From: Desulfarculus sp.
GTDB lineage: Bacteria; Desulfobacterota; Desulfarculia; Desulfarculales; Desulfarculaceae
Direction of reading: 5' to 3'
NCBI GenBank assembly: GCA_016218705.1
Contig: JACRDC010000001.1
Span: 1 to 39,002 of the forward strand
Length of the DNA: 39,002 nt
Part shown: positions 15,326 through 22,684 of the stretch, piece after piece
Layout of the letters: the number at the start of each line of letters is the position of its first letter
Numbering within the stretch: position 1 is the stretch's first letter
Notes under the pieces: model-generated
Databases searched by the model: none
Seen by the model: only the letters and a program-made list of their open reading frames with translations
What the model was told of the DNA's origin: nothing
Program-made: the position numbers and the translations under genes

Positions 15326-16918
15326 ATGAGCACGGAACAAGCAGCTATAGGCGTGGCGGTTATCGGCGCGGGCTACTGGGGCAAAAACCTGGTGCGCAAC
15401 TTCGCCCAACTGGGGGCCTTGGCCGCCGTGGTGGACAGCGACCCCGAGCGGCGCCAGGCCATGGCCCGGGAATATCCCCAGGCCAAGGTCTTGGAGGACC
15501 TGGACCAGGTGTTGGCCGACGAGGCCATACGCGCCGTGGCCATCTCCACCCCGGCCGAGACCCACGCCGCCCTGGTGGCCCGCTGCCTCAACCGGAATAA
15601 GCACGTCTTCGTGGAAAAGCCCCTGTGCCTGGACGTGGCCGAGGGGCGCGAGCTCGTGCGCCGGGCCGAGGAAAAGGGCCTGGTCTTGATGGTGGGGCAC
15701 CTGTTGCACTACCACCCGGCGGTGATACGCCTCAAGGCCATGGTGGAGGACGGCCAACTGGGCAAGCTCCAGTACATCTACTCCAACCGCCTGAACCTGG
15801 GCAAGTTCCGCAACGAGGAGAACATCCTGTGGTCGTTCGCCCCTCACGACGTCTCGGTGATTCTCTCGCTGACCGGCGAGATGCCCGAGCAGGTCACCAG
15901 CTTCGGGGGCAATTACCTGCAATCGCGGGTGCAGGATGTCACCATGTCCACCCTGAGCTTTCCCTCCGGGGTCAAGGCCCACATCTTCGTCAACTGGCTG
16001 CACCCCTTCAAGGAACAGAAGCTGGTGGTGGTGGGCACCGAGGGCATGGCCGTCTTTGACGACGTGGAGCCCAGCGACAAGCTCTTGGTCTATCCCCACC
16101 GCATCCACTGGAAGCACCACCAGCCCATACCCGAGAAGGTTCAGGCCCGGGTCATCCCCCTGGAGAAGGCCGAGCCGCTGAAGAACGAGTGCGCCCACTT
16201 TTTGGAGTGCGTGGCCGCCGGCTTAAGCCCCCGCACCGACGGCCGCGAGGGCTTGGCGGTCTTGAGCGTGCTGGACGCCTGCCAGCAGTCCCTGGAGATG
16301 GGCGGCGGCGTGGTGCGGCCGGGCCTGAGCGCCCTTAACGTGGTGCAGGAGCAGAGCTACAGCGTGCATCCCACGGCCATCGTGGACGAGGGTTGCTCCA
16401 TAGGCCAGGGCAGCCGCGTCTGGCACTTCTGCCATGTGATAAGGGGCAGCCGCATCGGCGACCACTGCAACCTGGGGCAGAACGTCATGGTGGGGCCGGA
16501 CGTCTTCGTGGGCAACGGCGTCAAGATCCAGAACAATGTCAGCGTGTACAAGGGCGTGACCCTGGAGGACAACGTCTTCTGCGGTCCCTCCATGGTCTTC
16601 ACCAACGTCTACAACCCCCGCTCGGCCATCAGCCGCAAGGAGGAACTGCGGCACACCCTGGTCAAGGAGGGGGCCACCCTGGGGGCCAACTGCACCATCG
16701 TCTGCGGCAACACCATCGGCCGGCACGCCTTCGTGGGTGCCGGGGCGGTGGTCAATCGCGACGTGCCCGACTATGCCCTGGTGGTGGGCAATCCCGCCGT
16801 GCACAAGGGCTGGATGTGCGCCTGCGGGGTGAGGCTGCGCTTCGAGCAGGGCCAGGCCAAGTGCGCCGCCTGCGGCCGCAACTACGCTCTGGAGGACGGC
16901 CGAGTGCGCCCGGTGTGA
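15326..16918 (+). CDS. WbpB-WbpD-type fusion: Gfo/Idh/MocA dehydrogenase plus N-acetyltransferase
   Basis: A 530-residue bifunctional enzyme. Residues 1-335 are a Gfo/Idh/MocA NAD-dependent sugar dehydrogenase ([13 protein letters not shown] near 14, [10 protein letters not shown] near 95, [13 protein letters not shown]). From about 343 a left-handed beta-helix acyltransferase begins ([11 protein letters not shown]) and contains [26 protein letters not shown] and [18 protein letters not shown], the signature of WbpD-like UDP-3-amino-uronate N-acetyltransferases. A tail of about 35 residues has CAC and CAAC Cys pairs, probably a zinc ribbon. In Pseudomonas, WbpB oxidises UDP-GlcNAcA at C3 and WbpD acetylates the 3-amine; the aminotransferase step between them could be the DegT gene at 12457-13653. 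ATG 15326 is chosen because GAGGGG lies just upstream. UDP-GlcNAc dehydrogenase (WbpA) and epimerase (WbpI) are not in the window. Confidence 0.88.
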   Translation: MSTEQAAIGVAVIGAGYWGKNLVRNFAQLGALAAVVDSDPERRQAMAREYPQAKVLEDLDQVLADEAIRAVAISTPAETHAALVARCLNRNKHVFVEKPLCLDVAEGRELVRRAEEKGLVLMVGHLLHYHPAVIRLKAMVEDGQLGKLQYIYSNRLNLGKFRNEENILWSFAPHDVSVILSLTGEMPEQVTSFGGNYLQSRVQDVTMSTLSFPSGVKAHIFVNWLHPFKEQKLVVVGTEGMAVFDDVEPSDKLLVYPHRIHWKHHQPIPEKVQARVIPLEKAEPLKNECAHFLECVAAGLSPRTDGREGLAVLSVLDACQQSLEMGGGVVRPGLSALNVVQEQSYSVHPTAIVDEGCSIGQGSRVWHFCHVIRGSRIGDHCNLGQNVMVGPDVFVGNGVKIQNNVSVYKGVTLEDNVFCGPSMVFTNVYNPRSAISRKEELRHTLVKEGATLGANCTIVCGNTIGRHAFVGAGAVVNRDVPDYALVVGNPAVHKGWMCACGVRLRFEQGQAKCAACGRNYALEDGRVRPV

Positions 16919-17008
16919 GGGCCGGGGCCGCGAGCCGCGGCGGGCGATAACGGGCCGGGTGGCGTTGCGGGGCTGCCGCAAAAAAATACCCCGGCGGGGG
17001 TAATCCCA

Positions 17009-17071
17009 GCCCCTACGAAGAAAAGCCATTGTTTTCTTTGGATTTCGTAGGGGCGGGGTTTATCCCCGCCC
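17009..17071. repeat. Inverted pair of short palindromic repeats
   Basis: GCCCCTACGAA (17009-17019) and TTCGTAGGGGC (17044-17054) are inverted arms around an AAAAGCC/TTTTC-containing spacer. The right unit continues into GGGCGGGG / CCCCGCCC (17051-17071), an 8-bp stem with a five-base loop. The latter unit is repeated at 21804-21827. This resembles a REP pair; it lies between convergent genes and may also act as a terminator. Confidence 0.7.
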
Positions 17072-17095
17072 GTCTTTATTTCCAGGGAAGTTGTC

Positions 17096-17117
17096 ATTGC
17101 GAGCGCAGCGAAGCAAT
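17096..17117. repeat. Palindromic ATTGCGAG...GCAAT repeat
   Basis: ATTGCGAGCGCAGCGAAGCA and the following AT form an imperfect palindrome of a type dispersed in many bacterial genomes (GCAATGACA / ATTGC ends). It lies between the REP-like pair and the stop of the minus-strand membrane protein gene. Only one copy is in this window. Confidence 0.55.
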
Positions 17118-17152
17118 CTTCAACTTCGCTTTTTCAGCCGGCGCCGTGAGTG

Positions 17153-18040
17153 CTATCCCTTGGCGGTGCGTTCCTTGGCTAGCACCTGCTCGCTTATCTC
17201 CGGGTAGAGATCGCGTATGCATTCGGGGCAGATGCCGTGGCTGAACTTGGCCTCGCTGCGGGTGCTGATGTAGGCTTCCACCTGGTGCCAGTCGCCCTGG
17301 CCGTCACGGATGCGCTTGCAGTTGGCGCAGATGGGCAAGAGGCCGCTGAGCAGGTTCACCTCGTGCTGGGCCTGGGAGAGGTCTTGCTCCAGCCGCTGCA
17401 TGTTCAGCGACACCAGGCCGGTGGCGCTGAATATCTGGCCGGCGAAGGAGAGGATGAAGGTGACGGCCTGCAAGGTGCTGTTGGCCATGAAATGCTCGGG
17501 CTGGGACAGGCCCAGCAGGTTGGCCAGGCCGCGCACCAGGAACAGGCCCGACATGCCGGCCAGGGCGGCGATGAGCATCCAGTTGCGCGAGCCCAGCAGG
17601 GCGGCCACCGGCCCGGCGGCCAACAGGTAGCCCCGCGCCAGGTAGTAGGACAGCAGCAGGGAGATGACGGCGATGCGCATGGCCACGCTGATGGGGCCGT
17701 AGGTGAACCAACAGGTGATGATGGCGTAGACGGCGTAAAGGATGATGTCCGGCCACCACCCAGGCCGCTGGCCGATGAAGGCTGCCAGTCCCCGGTAGAT
17801 CATCAGGGGATAACCCAAAATCAACGCACCGGACAGGACGATGGAAAGCAGGTCTGGCACGATCCCCCGCAAGGCGATCAGGACCAGGCCCACCCCCGCC
17901 GCCAGGCTGCCCCGGGTCCACAGGCGGAAGCCGGGGTAGGTCTTGCGGGTGGCCTGCACATGGAACATGTAGACGAAGAGCACCACGGCGATGACCCCCG
18001 AGGCCAGGACCAGGGTCCGGATATCCACCAGGTTGGTCAT
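17153..18040 (-). CDS. Multi-pass membrane protein with a C-terminal Cys-pair module
   Basis: A 295-residue inner-membrane protein. About seven hydrophobic segments fill residues 8-215 (for example LVLASGVIAVVLFVYMF, IAVISLLLSYYLA and MLIAALAGMSGLFLV), resembling the membrane sensor halves of diguanylate cyclases or histidine kinases. A short coiled region (LEQDLSQAQHEVNLL) leads to a C-terminal module with two Cys pairs (ICANC and ICPEC) and the spacing W-HQVEAYI-S-HG. This module is found appended to signalling proteins in Desulfobacterota and probably binds a metal or haem. No GGDEF, kinase or PAS domain is present, so the output is unknown. ATG 18040 has GGAGG 7 bases upstream. It is convergent with the WbpB-WbpD fusion gene and may be a sensor without an output domain. 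Confidence 0.75.
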   Translation of the reverse strand: MTNLVDIRTLVLASGVIAVVLFVYMFHVQATRKTYPGFRLWTRGSLAAGVGLVLIALRGIVPDLLSIVLSGALILGYPLMIYRGLAAFIGQRPGWWPDIILYAVYAIITCWFTYGPISVAMRIAVISLLLSYYLARGYLLAAGPVAALLGSRNWMLIAALAGMSGLFLVRGLANLLGLSQPEHFMANSTLQAVTFILSFAGQIFSATGLVSLNMQRLEQDLSQAQHEVNLLSGLLPICANCKRIRDGQGDWHQVEAYISTRSEAKFSHGICPECIRDLYPEISEQVLAKERTAKG

Positions 18041-18197
18041 CGCCGTCCTCCGGGGGTGATCCACAAAGGGGTCTCAAGGCTGGCCGAAAGCCCTACTATT
18101 ACACTATGTCATGTCCCCAGGCCGGGAGCTAACCCTAAGCCGGGCTCTCCCCGCTCCGCCTGCCCCCGGCGCGGGGAGGAGGATGAGGCTGGCCTGC

Positions 18198-18713
18198 CTA
18201 CACCTGGGGTGGCTTGATGGGCTTCATCAGGTGGGGTATGCGCGGCACGTTGAGGGAGGGGCGGTTGGCGGCCAGGTTGCGCATCAGCCAGGTGTGGCCC
18301 AGCACGTATGCCGGTTGGCCGTCACGCTCCGGCCCCGGCTCCAAAAAGCCCTCGGCCAGCCAGGCGTTAACCTGGGTCTGGCCCTCGGCGGGGAGGATGC
18401 CCAGCACCCGGCTGATCTCCTCCAGGGTGATGCGGTCGTTCTCGTTGAACATGGGCAGCACCCGGCGCTGGGACTTGGGCAGCTTGCGGCGGGCCTGGGC
18501 CGCCTCGCGGCTGGCCGGGTCGGGGTCTTCCTCGGCGGTGGCGCCGTCGGGACGGCCCTGCTGAAGGTAGCGCTCCACGTGGGCCATGAAGCCCACGGCC
18601 ACCCAGTCGCCCAGCACCCCGGCCTCAATGAGCTTGGCCGCCGGCGTGCTGGCCAAGAAACGCCGCCAGGCCTCATGTATTTCGGGGCTCAGTTCCAGTT
18701 CGATGCGCGGCAT
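18198..18713 (-). CDS. Hypothetical 171-residue soluble protein
   Basis: Not recognised. The start at 18713 has GGAGG 7 bases upstream; an open frame continues to 18833 without a better site. The protein is helical: an N-terminal part (LSPEIHEAWRRFLAST, AHVERYLQQG), an acidic/basic linker, and a middle piece (ENDRITLEEISRVLGILPAE) that could be a winged-helix-like DNA-binding segment, as in proteins that end each helix with TLEEISRVLG. The tail is Pro/Lys-rich. It is divergent from the sugar isomerase gene at 18832 and follows the membrane protein gene on the same strand after 157 bases. A regulator of either neighbour is possible; nothing proves it. Confidence 0.6.
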   Translation of the reverse strand: MPRIELELSPEIHEAWRRFLASTPAAKLIEAGVLGDWVAVGFMAHVERYLQQGRPDGATAEEDPDPASREAAQARRKLPKSQRRVLPMFNENDRITLEEISRVLGILPAEGQTQVNAWLAEGFLEPGPERDGQPAYVLGHTWLMRNLAANRPSLNVPRIPHLMKPIKPPQV

Positions 18714-18831
18714 GGTTCGCCTCCTGGTTGGCAAGCAAGTAATACCAAATGCGGACCCCGGCGTCCAGGCCACCCCCGCCGGCCCGCCGGGGCTGATATA
18801 ATTGCCGGCAGGAAATACGAGGCAGCCCGAC

Positions 18832-20031
18832 ATGAGCGATTCACCCCCCGTGATCTGGATCTGCGGCTCCGGCCAGGCCCGCCGGCGGGCCGCGCCCTTA
18901 ATCGAGGCCCTGAACGGCCTGGGCGCATGCCTGTTTCTGGGCGACGGCGCCCAGGGCGAGGTGCACCTGGACCTGGGGGCTCAGCCCGATCTGGGCCTGG
19001 CCCTGGAGTCCTGCCCGCCGGGGCTGCGCCCCCGGGCCTGCCTGTGGCTGGGCGATGGCCATGAGCCCCCGCCGGCGGGGTTGACCAGCCTGCCCTGTCC
19101 GGTGCTGGGCCTGGGCGGGGAGGCCCCCGAGGGGAGGCTGCCCAGCGAGCCCTGGCCAGCGGCCCAGGCCCTGGGCCAGGCCCTGGAGCAGGGGTTAAGA
19201 CTGCCCTGGATGGCCGGGGTGCAGGTCAACGTGCCCCTGCGCGATCTTTTGGGCCAATACCGCCACCTGGTGGGGAGCCATCCCCTCAACCCCGAGGTGG
19301 GCATAGACCACCAGGCCCTGGACACCCTGGGGCCGGCGGACCTGCGCCAGGCCAGCGCCATGCTGGCCGGCCGCCGGGTGAGCGCCCACCTGCCCTTTGG
19401 CGACCTGGTGCCCGGCAGCCCCGACCCCCAGGTGGCGGCCCTGGCCGGGGGGCGGCTCATGGCCGCCGGCCAGTGGGCCTTGGAGTTGGGCGCGGTGCAG
19501 GCGGTGCTGCATTTGGGCTTCGAGCCGCGCCTGCACCAGGACGCCCAGCCCTATGCCCAGCGCCTGGCCGCCACCCTGGCCCCCCTGGCCCGCCTGCTGG
19601 CCGATGGCGGTTGCCGCCTGGTCATGGAGAACACCTTCGAGCTGGAGCCCTCGCCCCTCTTGCTGTGCCGCCAGGCCCTGGCCCAGGCCTCCGGGGTGGA
19701 GGTGGGCTTCTGCCTGGATGTGGGGCACGCCAGTTGCTTCTCGCGCACCGGGCTGTCCGCCTGGTGGCGGGCGCTCTCCCCCCACCTGGGCGAGATGCAC
19801 CTGCACGACAACGACGGCCTGGGCGATCAGCACCTGCCCCCCGGCCAGGGCCGCGTGGACTGGGCCTTCCTGGCGCAGGAACTGGCCGCGCTGCCCCAGG
19901 CCCCAATCTTGACCCTGGAGCCCCATGCCGAGCCCCATCTGTGGGCCTCCCTGCGCGCCCTAGAGAACCTCTGGGGCCGGCCTGGTCAAGCCTGGGCTAT
20001 TGACGGCAGCGGTGGTCCGGTCCTAACCTGA
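18832..20031 (+). CDS. Sugar-phosphate isomerase/epimerase-like TIM barrel with an extra N-terminal domain
   Basis: A 399-residue protein. From about residue 130 it is a xylose isomerase-like / AP-endonuclease-2 (PF01261-type) barrel: LHLGFEPR, MENTFE, CLDVGHAS, MHLHDNDG, LPPGQGRVDW and LEPHAEP supply the usual His/Glu/Asp metal ligands, all present. The first ~115 residues (VIWICGSGQARRRAAPLIEAL, ACLFLGDGAQGEVHLDLG) form a separate alpha/beta piece, not part of the barrel and not recognised. ATG 18832 is preceded by GAGG about 10 bases upstream. It is followed by the membrane protein gene (26 bases) and an alcohol dehydrogenase-like gene, so the three look like an operon. Substrate unknown; a keto or amino sugar connected to the glycan locus is possible. 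Confidence 0.75.
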   Translation: MSDSPPVIWICGSGQARRRAAPLIEALNGLGACLFLGDGAQGEVHLDLGAQPDLGLALESCPPGLRPRACLWLGDGHEPPPAGLTSLPCPVLGLGGEAPEGRLPSEPWPAAQALGQALEQGLRLPWMAGVQVNVPLRDLLGQYRHLVGSHPLNPEVGIDHQALDTLGPADLRQASAMLAGRRVSAHLPFGDLVPGSPDPQVAALAGGRLMAAGQWALELGAVQAVLHLGFEPRLHQDAQPYAQRLAATLAPLARLLADGGCRLVMENTFELEPSPLLLCRQALAQASGVEVGFCLDVGHASCFSRTGLSAWWRALSPHLGEMHLHDNDGLGDQHLPPGQGRVDWAFLAQELAALPQAPILTLEPHAEPHLWASLRALENLWGRPGQAWAIDGSGGPVLT

Positions 20032-20057
20032 AAGCCAACCCCCTGGGACGATAGCCC

Positions 20058-20669
20058 ATGGAGCAAGGATTCTTCAGCCGGCCCCTGGGACTGTGGCTGG
20101 TGACCGTGGCCATGGCCGCCGCCCTGCTGGGCCTGGGTTACGAGTTGGCCCGCCACGGCCTGGAGCCCCAGCTCCGGCAGGCCCAGGAGCAACTGGCCGC
20201 CGAGGGCAGCCGGGCCAACCGCCTGGCCGCCGAGAACCTGCGCCTGGAGTCGCGCCTGATCCAGGCCGAGGCCGCGCTAAGCCAGCGCCCCGCTCCGCCC
20301 CCGCCCTGGCCCGAGGCCCCGCCGGGCTTCCGCCCCGGCCCACCGCCACCCCGGCCCGAGGCCGAGCCCCCCGGCGAGCCCGAGGCGGGCGGCAGCCGGG
20401 TGCTGCACCGGGGCGAGGCGGCGGTGCTCCTGGAGGGGCGGCTGGTGCTGGTCCTGGAGGGCTTTGCCAAGGACCGCCGCCAGGCCCAGCTTACCCTCAG
20501 GGTGCTGGACGGCCCGGAGACCAGGGCCGATCTGGCCCCCGGGGCCGAGACCCGCGTGCGCGTGCAGGAACGGGGCTACCGCTTGGTGCTCAGGAAGATA
20601 CTGGCCAACTCAATAGTCTACACCCTGCTGCCCCTTGAGGAGGGGCCGCGGCCCCGCCGGGAGAGATGA
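20058..20669 (+). CDS. Single-pass membrane protein with coiled coil and soluble C-terminal domain
   Basis: A 203-residue protein, not assigned to a family. Residues 12-32 (LGLWLVTVAMAAALLGLGYEL) are one transmembrane segment. Residues 35-85 are a heptad-type coiled coil (LRQAQEQLAAEGSRANRLA), followed by a Pro-rich linker (PPPPWPEAPP) and a small beta-rich domain (about 130-195; VLLEGRLVLVLEGF, LVLRKILANSIVYTLL). It has the layout of a membrane-anchored adapter. Its last four bases overlap the next ATG (ATGATGA type at 20666), so expression with the dehydrogenase-like gene is likely. The name should remain hypothetical. Confidence 0.65.
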   Translation: MEQGFFSRPLGLWLVTVAMAAALLGLGYELARHGLEPQLRQAQEQLAAEGSRANRLAAENLRLESRLIQAEAALSQRPAPPPPWPEAPPGFRPGPPPPRPEAEPPGEPEAGGSRVLHRGEAAVLLEGRLVLVLEGFAKDRRQAQLTLRVLDGPETRADLAPGAETRVRVQERGYRLVLRKILANSIVYTLLPLEEGPRPRRER

Positions 20670-21643
20670 TGCTAAGCGCCTGGTTTGAGGACGGCCGCGC
20701 CAGCCTGGTAGAGCGGCCCGCGCCCCGGCCCCAGCCCGGCCAGGCCCTCCTGAAGGTGCGCCTGGCCGGCATCTGCAACACCGACCTGGAGCTCTTGGCT
20801 GGGTACTACGGCTTCGTGGGGGTGCCGGGGCACGAGTTCGTGGCCGTGGTGCAAGAGGCCCCGGGGCACGACTACCTGGAGGGCCTGCGCGTGGTGGCCG
20901 ACATCAACGTGGGCTGCGGCCAGTGCCCCCGCTGCCGCCTGGGCGACCCCCGCCACTGCCCCCAGCGCCGGGTCATCGGCATCAAGCACTGGGACGGGGC
21001 CTTGGCCCAGTACCTGCTGGCGCCGGTAAGCAGCCTGCACGGGGTGCCCGACGGCCTGCCCAGCCCGGCGGCGGTCTTTGCCGAGCCCCTGGCCGCCGCC
21101 CTGGAGGTGGGACGCCAGGTGCCCCTGGACCCGGAGATGCGCGTGGCCGTGCTGGGCGACGGCAAGCTGGGGCTCCTGGCCGCCCTGGGCCTGCGCCACC
21201 AAGTCCCGGGGCTGCTGTTGATGGGCCACCACCCCGCCAAGCTGGCCATCGCCCAGGCCCAGGGCGTGGCCACCCTGCTGGTGGAGCGGGGGGGCATCTG
21301 GCCGCCGCCGGGCCAGGGGCCATTTGATCTGGTGGTGGAGGCCACCGGACACCCCCAGGGGCCGGCCCTGGCCCTGGACCTCTTGCGCCCCCAGGGCACC
21401 CTGGTGCTCAAGACCACCTCCCACTTGCCCACCAATATCAACCTGGCCCGGGTGGTGGTGGACGAGATCGCCATCCTGGGCTCGCGCTGCGGCGACCTGG
21501 CCCTGGCCCTCGACTACCTAGCCCAGGGCCGCCTGGACGTACGCCCCCTGATCGCCCAGACCTATCCCTTCGCGGAATTGACCACGGCCCTGGAGCACGC
21601 CCGCCGGCCAGGGGCCTTGAAGATTCTGCTGCGCTTCCCCTAG
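20666..21643 (+). CDS. Zinc-dependent medium-chain alcohol dehydrogenase-like protein
   Basis: A 325-residue MDR-family enzyme. The catalytic zinc site is GICNTDLELLAGYYGF with GHEF, and the structural zinc loop has CGQCPRCRLGDPRHC (four cysteines). A Rossmann segment follows (VAVLGDGKLGLLAALGLR), and then VVEATGHPQGPAL, which in the family precedes the substrate channel. Related enzymes oxidise threonine, sorbitol, galactitol or glucose; sequence alone does not choose between them. It begins inside the stop of the upstream membrane protein gene. The structural zinc loop is slightly short, with the spacing C-x2-C-x2-C-x7-C. Cytoplasmic, NAD(P)-dependent. It may act on the same sugar as the isomerase-like gene at 18832. 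Confidence 0.8.
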   Translation: MMLSAWFEDGRASLVERPAPRPQPGQALLKVRLAGICNTDLELLAGYYGFVGVPGHEFVAVVQEAPGHDYLEGLRVVADINVGCGQCPRCRLGDPRHCPQRRVIGIKHWDGALAQYLLAPVSSLHGVPDGLPSPAAVFAEPLAAALEVGRQVPLDPEMRVAVLGDGKLGLLAALGLRHQVPGLLLMGHHPAKLAIAQAQGVATLLVERGGIWPPPGQGPFDLVVEATGHPQGPALALDLLRPQGTLVLKTTSHLPTNINLARVVVDEIAILGSRCGDLALALDYLAQGRLDVRPLIAQTYPFAELTTALEHARRPGALKILLRFP

Positions 21644-21803
21644 CCGCTGGCAATTCCAGACCAGGTTCGCTCCACCGCATGGCGTTGCGCCAAGGAGCAA
21701 TCGCGGGCGGGGATCGAGTGCCTCGACTCCCAGTGCCGGTCGGGGGGTGCTTTCCCCTGACGGGCCTCGACGGCTCGCGTACTAACCTCGTCTAACATAC
21801 AGG

Positions 21804-21827
21804 GGGCGGGGTTTATCCCCGCCCGTC
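21804..21827 (+). repeat. Second copy of the GGGCGGGG/CCCCGCCC short repeat
   Basis: This 24-base unit is identical to 17051-17074: GGGCGGGG, a TTTAT loop, CCCCGCCC and then GTC. It lies immediately beyond the 3' end of the broken minus-strand gene and after the dehydrogenase-like gene, so it may serve as a terminator for either. Confidence 0.7.
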
Positions 21828-21831
21828 TCGC

Positions 21832-22462
21832 CTAGGCCAGGTCCGGGGCCACCCAGTTGGCGCCGGCCGGCAGGCGGCCCTGGAGGGCCGCCAGGCTGAA
21901 GTCCAGGCTCTGGCGGTATAGCTCCTCCTTGAGTTGGGGCCGGCCCATCCATTGGGCCATATAGCCGCGCTCCTCGGCCACCTCCTGGCGGGCCAGCACC
22001 ACCCGCGCCAGCTCCTCCACTCCGCCGAAGTTGGCCTGGGCCCAGTCCGCGAGGCCCTGGGGGGACCAATCCGGCTCATCCGGCCCGCCCCACCGGCACC
22101 CTGTGCAACTTGAAGCGCTGGGAGGGCTGGCCCGGCGGCAAAAGCTCGCGCACCAGGGGGTGGCCCTCCAACAGGGGGCGGGTGGGGCCGGGGTCCATGT
22201 ACATTCTGAGCGGCCGGCCCTGGTTGCGGATCAGGCCCAGCAGCATCAGGGTGTCGCCCAGGGCCAGACCCTCGGGGGGGTGGCACTCCGAGGGCGACAA
22301 ATCCAGGTGGATGGGCAGGTCCAGGCGCTCCACGGTGTTGCGTAGGTGATGGGGGATGTCCTGTATCAGCCCCGGGGCCTCCTTTGGCCGGCGATGCCCC
22401 AACCCGGGGACGCGGGGCCTGCCGGGTTCTAGGCCCCGCGCGGGCCGGCTGTCAAAGATCAT
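21832..22462 (-). pseudogene. Frameshifted gene of an unrecognised family
   Basis: A good start (ATG at 22462, AAGGGG upstream) opens MIFDSRPARGLEPG and continues through LIQDIPHHLRNTVERLDLP and LALGDTLMLLGLIRNQG to a stop at 22076. Just before that stop, another frame takes over without a gap (DEPDWSPQGLADWAQANFGG to GANWVAPDLA, ending at 21832). Together they would make about 205 residues; one base lost or gained near 22080 explains the break. GDTLMLLGLI resembles the nucleotide-binding start of family 9 (heptosyltransferase-like) glycosyltransferases, but this is weak. The PxHLRNT block also occurs in the remnant at 1231-1383. A second in-frame ATG (ATGAGC) at the break could allow a separately translated downstream gene. 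Confidence 0.45.
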
Positions 22463-22614
22463 TCAAGTCCAACCCCTTAGCTTCCGATCAAGTGAACAGG
22501 CCGGCGGGGTTTGCCGGGTGGCGCCCCGGGGCCAGGCGCGGCAAAAAATGCCGCCCGCCCAAGGTCTGCCAGCAAAGTTGCAGCCATTACGGCGTGTTGG
22601 CATGAAGGCTCTGG

Positions 22615-22630
22615 CGGCACGCATGTTGCA
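22615..22630 (+). promoter_or_regulatory. Sigma-54 promoter of fliD
   Basis: CGGCACGCATGTTGCA matches TGGCACG-N4-TTGCA at every position except the first, with GG and GC 12 bases apart. The predicted start is near 22641, 44 bases before the fliD ATG. This is the best sigma-54 site in the window. Confidence 0.78.
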
Positions 22631-22635
22631 CGATA

Positions 22636-22661
22636 GGTTGGCGTACCACCGTGCGCCAACC
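22636..22661. promoter_or_regulatory. Inverted repeat across the fliD transcription start
   Basis: GGTTGGCG (22636-22643) and CGCCAACC (22654-22661) are perfect inverted arms with a 10-base spacer. They span the predicted sigma-54 start site, so they could be an operator or, in the RNA, a leader hairpin just ahead of the ribosome-binding site AGAGGAGTAAGG. Confidence 0.5.
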
Positions 22662-22684
22662 GCCAGAGGAGTAAGGCCGGGACC

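Noticed and set aside
18742-18752. ATACCAAATGC near the divergent start, like the repeat's left end
   Set aside because: Only about 9 bases match the repeat end and no palindrome follows; probably chance.
21644-21803. Possible small RNA or riboswitch after the dehydrogenase-like gene
   Set aside because: Only short hairpins such as GATCGAG/CTCGACTC are seen; no known riboswitch core could be recognised.
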